Shown here in pieces: positions 60,801-64,000 of a stretch of 64,000 bases of DNA. The DNA lies in contig NZ_CP016268.1 in NCBI RefSeq assembly GCF_001677435.1, positions 1 to 64,000 on the forward strand, in the 5' to 3' direction. Source of the stretch: Woeseia oceani. GTDB taxonomy: Bacteria > Pseudomonadota > Gammaproteobacteria > Steroidobacterales > Woeseiaceae. The notes under the pieces were generated by a model, which was given only the letters and a program-made list of their open reading frames with translations, had not been told where the DNA came from and ran no database searches. Position numbers and translations under genes: made by a program. Positions within the stretch are counted from its first letter, which is position 1; each line of letters begins with the position of its first letter.

Positions 60801-60911
60801 TTCCAGTGAGCCAACAATGTTACCCGTGGCCTCACCGACTGCGTATGCGGGTACGGTGACGAATAACGCCAGCGCAACGCATAAAGTGCGCATTAGCAAT
60901 CTGATGTTCAT
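57876..60911 (-). CDS. Oar-like TonB-dependent receptor with carboxypeptidase-regulatory-like domain
   Basis: The 1011-residue outer-membrane protein has a signal peptide (TLCVALALFVTVPAYA). Next comes a carboxypeptidase-D-regulatory-like beta domain (TGNIVGSLENYSGGNF, GDFRFSQLPVGTYIVSVSSD), a TonB-box-like EEIVVTATAL, a plug (FGGSSIAENSCYINGLEVTN) and a long barrel ending in PRYVRLSIQARF. This Oar-like architecture is used for uptake or secretion of proteins and peptides in several phyla. The substrate is unknown. A perfect terminator follows and a dyad sits 30 bases before the start. Neighbouring genes do not show a clear partner. Confidence 0.93.
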   Translation of the reverse strand: MNIRLLMRTLCVALALFVTVPAYAVGEATGNIVGSLENYSGGNFTVNATHTATGRSRDVSVDSSGDFRFSQLPVGTYIVSVSSDGNVVAESQFNVALNGNTVARFEVSDGSLEEIVVTATALTGDVYSTDSGLVLSETEIDIMPVARTLTGISLLAPGVVLGESKFGLSGGPGFASFGGSSIAENSCYINGLEVTNTSQGLGCGAVPFEFYQQFQVKTGGYSAQYGRSTGGVLNAVTKSGGNEWEFGIGAAIEPKSLYEEGKISRGNGGLGGGQGGVGTGRIFRDTTKDENDLFEYWLTASGPIIEDRLFIYAIVNPRDEQQNFSWQAGSPSAEFNRDTEYRKIDKSGSDNLFWGAKVDWDINDYHRLSAWGYSNRSDGIDTHFAKDPVTNEISSTSNSYFIRKRGGTASSINYTGTFMDDFTVSAMFGTIETEYTTEPDDVVRCPRVTDNRTPAPAVPITGCGPGGQFGDNRDTNDQFRLDLEYSVGDHLVRVGLDKQDRDTFHLSSPIGGGRYTYSTLAPNGTIQGTNGVLYTNTTGAPQEIVNNRLFDNGQSGGKFKSELTAYYIEDEWQLNDNVVLYLGARKDQLTNIGGTGVVFTDFDQEWAPRVGLSWDPTGNGQDKVYSTWGRYYLPVANNTNFRVASGVSDTTTHYTYTGVDPATGAPTGLVPVTGDVNTSTVVNSDGTAPTQAQFQAQEADPFFKEEFILGYEKYLSDENKVSVRYVNRDVGATLDDYCGPLANGTYCTLVNPGFGGTWEDTDGVTRFHPADQIKLPKGRNEYNAVQLQWDHTGERTNFTFTYSWSQSIGNFEGAVKSDIQQPDAGITQDFDFPALMDGSDGYLPNDRRHVFKFFGSYQINDKLTAGWNASLASGRPLNLFGQGYPDDAADIYGAYGDTFYLFTNTCNTAGVVGPCTPANVQADKIYTFNPRGSGGRTPWLTTLDASLTYDFFVGDVDMSANLQIFNILDIQEATSINEHVEQSEGTPNEWYGAAYGWQTPRYVRLSIQARF

Positions 60912-61350
60912 GGGTTAATTCCTTAACGTAGTAGAAGAGAATTACTGGAGTAATGTGCAAAGCCCGCTGTCGACAGGTTGGAATCGAGCGAATGGCAGAT
61001 GCCTGAACGTAGCGGATTGAGCAGGCACTCTTGAGTGGCGCGGAAGAAGAAAGTCGCAATCTGAATAAGGCTCATCGCTGCCTGACTTCAGTGTTGTTCT
61101 TTGCCAACAAGAGCAGTTGAGTTCCTCAGGCTCTGCTTTGCATGGCAGGCAGCATACTGGCTGGATTGCTGTATTCTTACGATCAAATCGTTATAAGGTT
61201 GTCTGGCGCCAATGTGTTGTGAAAAACCATCACACAGAAACGCATGACTTATTCGATCCGGTTATTGATGACGCCCTTGCGCGCTGTCAGTACACGATCT
61301 GACAGTCGCGCAATACGCGCCATCGAGCCGCGAAGCACAAAGGAATTGTT
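60912..61350. other. Divergent gap between the Oar-like receptor and CoA-transferase genes
   Basis: No coding frame is convincing in these 439 bases. A dyad at 60941-60954 lies close to the receptor start. Short AT-rich stretches around 61170-61200 could contain the promoter for the CoA-transferase gene, but I cannot name hexamers with confidence. Confidence 0.5.
60941..60954. promoter_or_regulatory. Dyad upstream of the Oar-like receptor gene
   Basis: ATTACT-GG-AGTAAT is a perfect 6-2-6 dyad, 30 bases upstream of the receptor start codon. The position suits an operator or mRNA leader element; no regulator gene is adjacent. Confidence 0.4.
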
Positions 61351-62487
61351 ATGGGTCCGTTGGCCGGCATTAAAGTCATCGAGATGAAAGGACTTGGCCC
61401 CGGGCCGTACGCTGGCATGTTGCTGGCGGACATGGGTGCTGATGTCATCGTTGTTGAACGCGCATCGGCGAGCACCGGACTTGCACTGGCAAGCAGCCAC
61501 GATGTGCACGCGCGCGGCAAACGGTCCATTGCGCTCGATCTGAAAAAGCCGGGCGCTATCGATGTGTTGCTGAGGTTGGTTGAACAAGCCGACATGTTGT
61601 TGGAGGGGTATCGACCGGGTGTTGCGGAACGCCTCGGCTTCGGCCCCGCTGTTTGCCAGCAGAAAAATCCGCAACTGATCTACGGTCGGGTAACCGGTTG
61701 GGGCCAGGATGGGCCGCTCGCCACGGCTGCAGGACATGACATCAATTACATTGCACTGACCGGGGCACTTGCTGCCATCGGTGAACCCGAGCGCCCGGTA
61801 CCGCCGCTCAATTTGCTCGGCGATTACGCCGGCGGCAGTCTCTTCCTCGTGCTGGGTATGCTTGCCGCCTACATAGAGTCAAAAACGTCGGGTCAGGGGC
61901 AGGTGATCGATGCCGCAATTACAGACGGCACGGCAAGCCTGATGTCTGTTGTGCACGGTTTGTCAGGCATGGGTCTGTGGACGGCAGAGCGTGGCAGCAA
62001 TCTGCTGGATGGTGCGGCACCGCAGTACGCCGTATACCAGACCAGTGATGGCAAACATGTTTCCATCGGCGCGCTGGAGCCGGTGTTTCTTGAAGAACTG
62101 TTGACCATTATCGGAGCAGATCCGGGTATTGCCGAACGGTTAAGCGACCAGCGCCAGTGGCCGCACATCAAAGAGCAGTTGGCGGCCATCTTTGCCCGGC
62201 AGTCGCAACAAGAATGGTGCGAACGGCTGGAAGGCAGTGATGCCTGCTTTGCACCCGTGCTTAACTTTGAAGAAGCGGCTGCGCACCCACACAACAGTGC
62301 GCGCAGGACTTACATCAACATAGCGGGACAGCAACAACCGGCGCCCGCTCCACGGTTCAGTCGCAGCGCGGGTGGTGAGCCGGCGCCGCCACGACGGGAA
62401 GGCGCCGACACGGACCAGGTGCTGTTGCAAGCGGGGTTAAGCGCTGCTGAAATCGAGGCATTGCGTGCGGCCGGTGTACTGGGCTGA
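61351..62487 (+). CDS. CaiB/BaiF-type CoA transferase, alpha-methylacyl-CoA racemase-like
   Basis: The 378-residue family III protein most resembles alpha-methylacyl-CoA racemase. It opens GPLAGIKVIEMKGLGPGPYA, has the CoA-binding stretch KRSIALDLKKPG, and shows the racemase catalytic pair as H in GHDINYIALTG and D in NLLGDYAGGSLF, with the glutamate of IGALEPVFLEEL. Such enzymes invert the 2-methyl stereocentre of branched acyl-CoA thioesters so that beta-oxidation can proceed. It appears to stand alone; no dehydrogenase or thiolase is adjacent. Confidence 0.88.
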   Translation: MGPLAGIKVIEMKGLGPGPYAGMLLADMGADVIVVERASASTGLALASSHDVHARGKRSIALDLKKPGAIDVLLRLVEQADMLLEGYRPGVAERLGFGPAVCQQKNPQLIYGRVTGWGQDGPLATAAGHDINYIALTGALAAIGEPERPVPPLNLLGDYAGGSLFLVLGMLAAYIESKTSGQGQVIDAAITDGTASLMSVVHGLSGMGLWTAERGSNLLDGAAPQYAVYQTSDGKHVSIGALEPVFLEELLTIIGADPGIAERLSDQRQWPHIKEQLAAIFARQSQQEWCERLEGSDACFAPVLNFEEAAAHPHNSARRTYINIAGQQQPAPAPRFSRSAGGEPAPPRREGADTDQVLLQAGLSAAEIEALRAAGVLG

Positions 62488-62754
62488 GCAACGCCGCACT
62501 GCAAGGGCATGCCCGAGACAGACACAGACTGTTGGTCGGCCTGGATGCCAGGCAGAGCCCTTGTGACAGAGCCGTTCTGTTTTACTTAGCGCAACGAGTC
62601 TCCGTCCGCGGAAGACAAGAGTACATCGGACGGGTGCGCGACCATGCCACCAGAAACTGACGCCGAACAATCGACAGTCCGTCCAGTGACAAGCCACGCA
62701 GCGAGAACCGTGGTGGTGTGGCGGCTGCCGCTTACAGCGCCTGCTTCGGGAGCA

Positions 62755-63987
62755 TCAGCGTGTGCCATTCTGGCGGCAAGCGGCCGTGGCCTGCAGCACA
62801 GCGCACAGTGGCGATGCCGGCGGCGCATCCCGCCGGTCAGGCAAACCCAGCAGCTCAAGAAACAGCGGGTAGGCATCGGTAATGCCTATCGTGCCGAGCA
62901 TTTTACCGGCCGGCAGCCGTGGTCCGGCGGCGACAAAGATACCGTGCATGTCGCGATCATTGGGTGACCAGCCGTGGTCGCCCTGGTTGCTCTTGCGGCC
63001 GGGGCGACGCTTGTTGATAACCGCGTAGCCCAGATCGGCCTGCAACAAGACGTCGCCCAGACGAGGGTTGTCGCCTACATGCCAGTCGGCCGGGGCGTCT
63101 GCCGGTAACCAGGCGCGGCCATGTTGCCAGCGGGCGTTTATCGCATCACGCAGTTCGCGTGCACGGGCCGGGTCGGGTTCATCAAGGTACAGCATTGCAA
63201 ACGCTCCGCTGGCGCGCACGGTGACCCCATCAAGCTCGAGGAACTCGCTCAATACCAGCGGCTCCGGATCTTGCCGGAACTGGCTCTGGCCATGATCGGA
63301 TACCACGGCGACATGCAACTGCTCTGCAAGCCCGGCTTGTTCGATGCCATCCAGTAGCTTGCCTATCCAGCGGTCGACCTGCTCGACGGCGGCGATGCTT
63401 TCGGCCGAGCCCGGGCCATACCTGTGCGAGGCAACATCCACTTGCTCGAAATACAGGCCTATCATTTGCGGTCGCTCGGCTGCCGGCAGTGTCAGCCAGT
63501 CGAGAACCTGAGCCACGCGCTCATCACCGGGCACGCTGCCATCGAAGGCCCGCCAGTGGCTCGGCGAAACGTCACTGATCCGTGCTTCGGAACCGACGAA
63601 AAAATAGGTGGCGCTGATCATTCCGGCGCGTTCGGCTGCTACCCACAGTGGCTCGCCAGCGTACCAACGCCCATCCTGCACCGTTGTGCTGTCTTTGTAG
63701 CGATACCAGGTTTCCCGCAGGTCATCTGGAAACTCGTTGGCAACGATGCCGTGCTCGGCCGGATAGAGTCCGGTCACGATCGAATAATTATTGGGGAACG
63801 TCAATGATGGCCATACCGGCCGCACAGACTCTGCGCGTATGCCACGTGCAGAAATTCGATCGAGTGCAGGTGTTGAATAGCGCGCCTGGTAGTCGTGGCG
63901 AAAACCGTCGATGGATATCAGGAGCAAGTGCGGTTGCTGCGCGTTGTCGTCTGTTGCCGCGAAAACCGGCACGGCAGCCAGCAACAT
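62755..63987 (-). CDS. Nucleotide pyrophosphatase/phosphodiesterase family protein (start possibly outside window)
   Basis: This 410-residue alkaline-phosphatase-superfamily protein (PF01663 type) shows metal ligands and nucleophile in ISIDGFRHDY and SLTFPNNYSIVTGLYPAEHG, then VDVASHRYGPGS, AVVSDHGQS and DMHGIFVAAGP. It should hydrolyse phosphodiester or pyrophosphate bonds of nucleotides in the periplasm. The ATG at 63987 gives a short signal-like opening (MLLAAVPVFAAT) lacking the usual basic residues, and the frame stays open to the window edge, so the true start may be upstream of the window. Confidence 0.85.
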   Translation of the reverse strand: MLLAAVPVFAATDDNAQQPHLLLISIDGFRHDYQARYSTPALDRISARGIRAESVRPVWPSLTFPNNYSIVTGLYPAEHGIVANEFPDDLRETWYRYKDSTTVQDGRWYAGEPLWVAAERAGMISATYFFVGSEARISDVSPSHWRAFDGSVPGDERVAQVLDWLTLPAAERPQMIGLYFEQVDVASHRYGPGSAESIAAVEQVDRWIGKLLDGIEQAGLAEQLHVAVVSDHGQSQFRQDPEPLVLSEFLELDGVTVRASGAFAMLYLDEPDPARARELRDAINARWQHGRAWLPADAPADWHVGDNPRLGDVLLQADLGYAVINKRRPGRKSNQGDHGWSPNDRDMHGIFVAAGPRLPAGKMLGTIGITDAYPLFLELLGLPDRRDAPPASPLCAVLQATAACRQNGTR

Positions 63988-64000
63988 TGACGTTATACTG

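Overview
This window looks like the origin-proximal part of a gammaproteobacterial chromosome. The left and middle parts hold the classic conserved block dnaA / rpmH-rnpA-yidC-mnmE ... mnmG ... rsmG-parA-parB ... atpIBEFHAGDC. A perfect DnaA box sits just beyond the dnaA stop codon. The many exported proteins (two TonB-dependent receptors, secreted peptidases, DUF1592/DUF1552 proteins), the methylcitrate genes and the protein sequences suggest a marine or sediment heterotroph, perhaps near Woeseiales/Steroidobacterales. That placement is inference from gene content, not a computed phylogeny.

Region 1-17.7 kb: dnaA (minus strand) is divergent from rpmH-rnpA-yidC-mnmE. The rnpA reading frame has no ordinary start codon and looks as if one T is missing near 1780. 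yidD, which normally lies between rnpA and yidC, is absent. A minus-strand, translationally coupled trio follows (exported alpha/beta hydrolase, ABC ATPase, ABC permease). Next come mnmG and a complete oligopeptide ABC transporter (oppA-oppB-oppC-fused oppDF), which meets a DUF945 protein tail to tail.

Region 17.7-38 kb: a co-directional run of diheme cytochrome c, metallo-beta-lactamase-fold hydrolase, AcuI/YhdH-type reductase, prpB-prpC-prpD and an S9 peptidase leads directly into rsmG-parA-parB. The acuI homologue beside prpBCD suggests a route acrylyl-CoA to propionyl-CoA to pyruvate plus succinate. A small cupin protein and an EAL-domain protein with altered motif residues lie on the minus strand before the full F1Fo ATP synthase operon, which has a good sigma70-like promoter and a strong intrinsic terminator.

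Region 38-49.9 kb: accessory DNA with long gene-free gaps. It holds a LysR regulator with a dyad at its own promoter, an NCS1-type permease carrying a C-terminal four-cysteine zinc-knuckle-like tail, an exported lipoprotein RidA, an ornithine-cyclodeaminase-family reductase, a FAD amine or amino-acid oxidase, a TonB-dependent receptor and an exported creatininase-fold protein. Together these suggest uptake and breakdown of an imine-forming nitrogen compound.

Region 50.5-64 kb: a probable operon of four exported proteins (DUF1592-type lipoprotein with one CxxCH motif, Tat-exported DUF1552 protein, a three-repeat PF03640-like protein and an unrecognised protein) ends in a bidirectional terminator. 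It is the best candidate here for an undescribed system. Beyond it are two small minus-strand proteins (one a four-helix, His-rich membrane protein), an Oar-like TonB-dependent receptor, an alpha-methylacyl-CoA racemase-like CoA transferase, and a nucleotide pyrophosphatase/phosphodiesterase that may run past the right edge. I saw no tRNA, rRNA, CRISPR array, insertion sequence or parS site.
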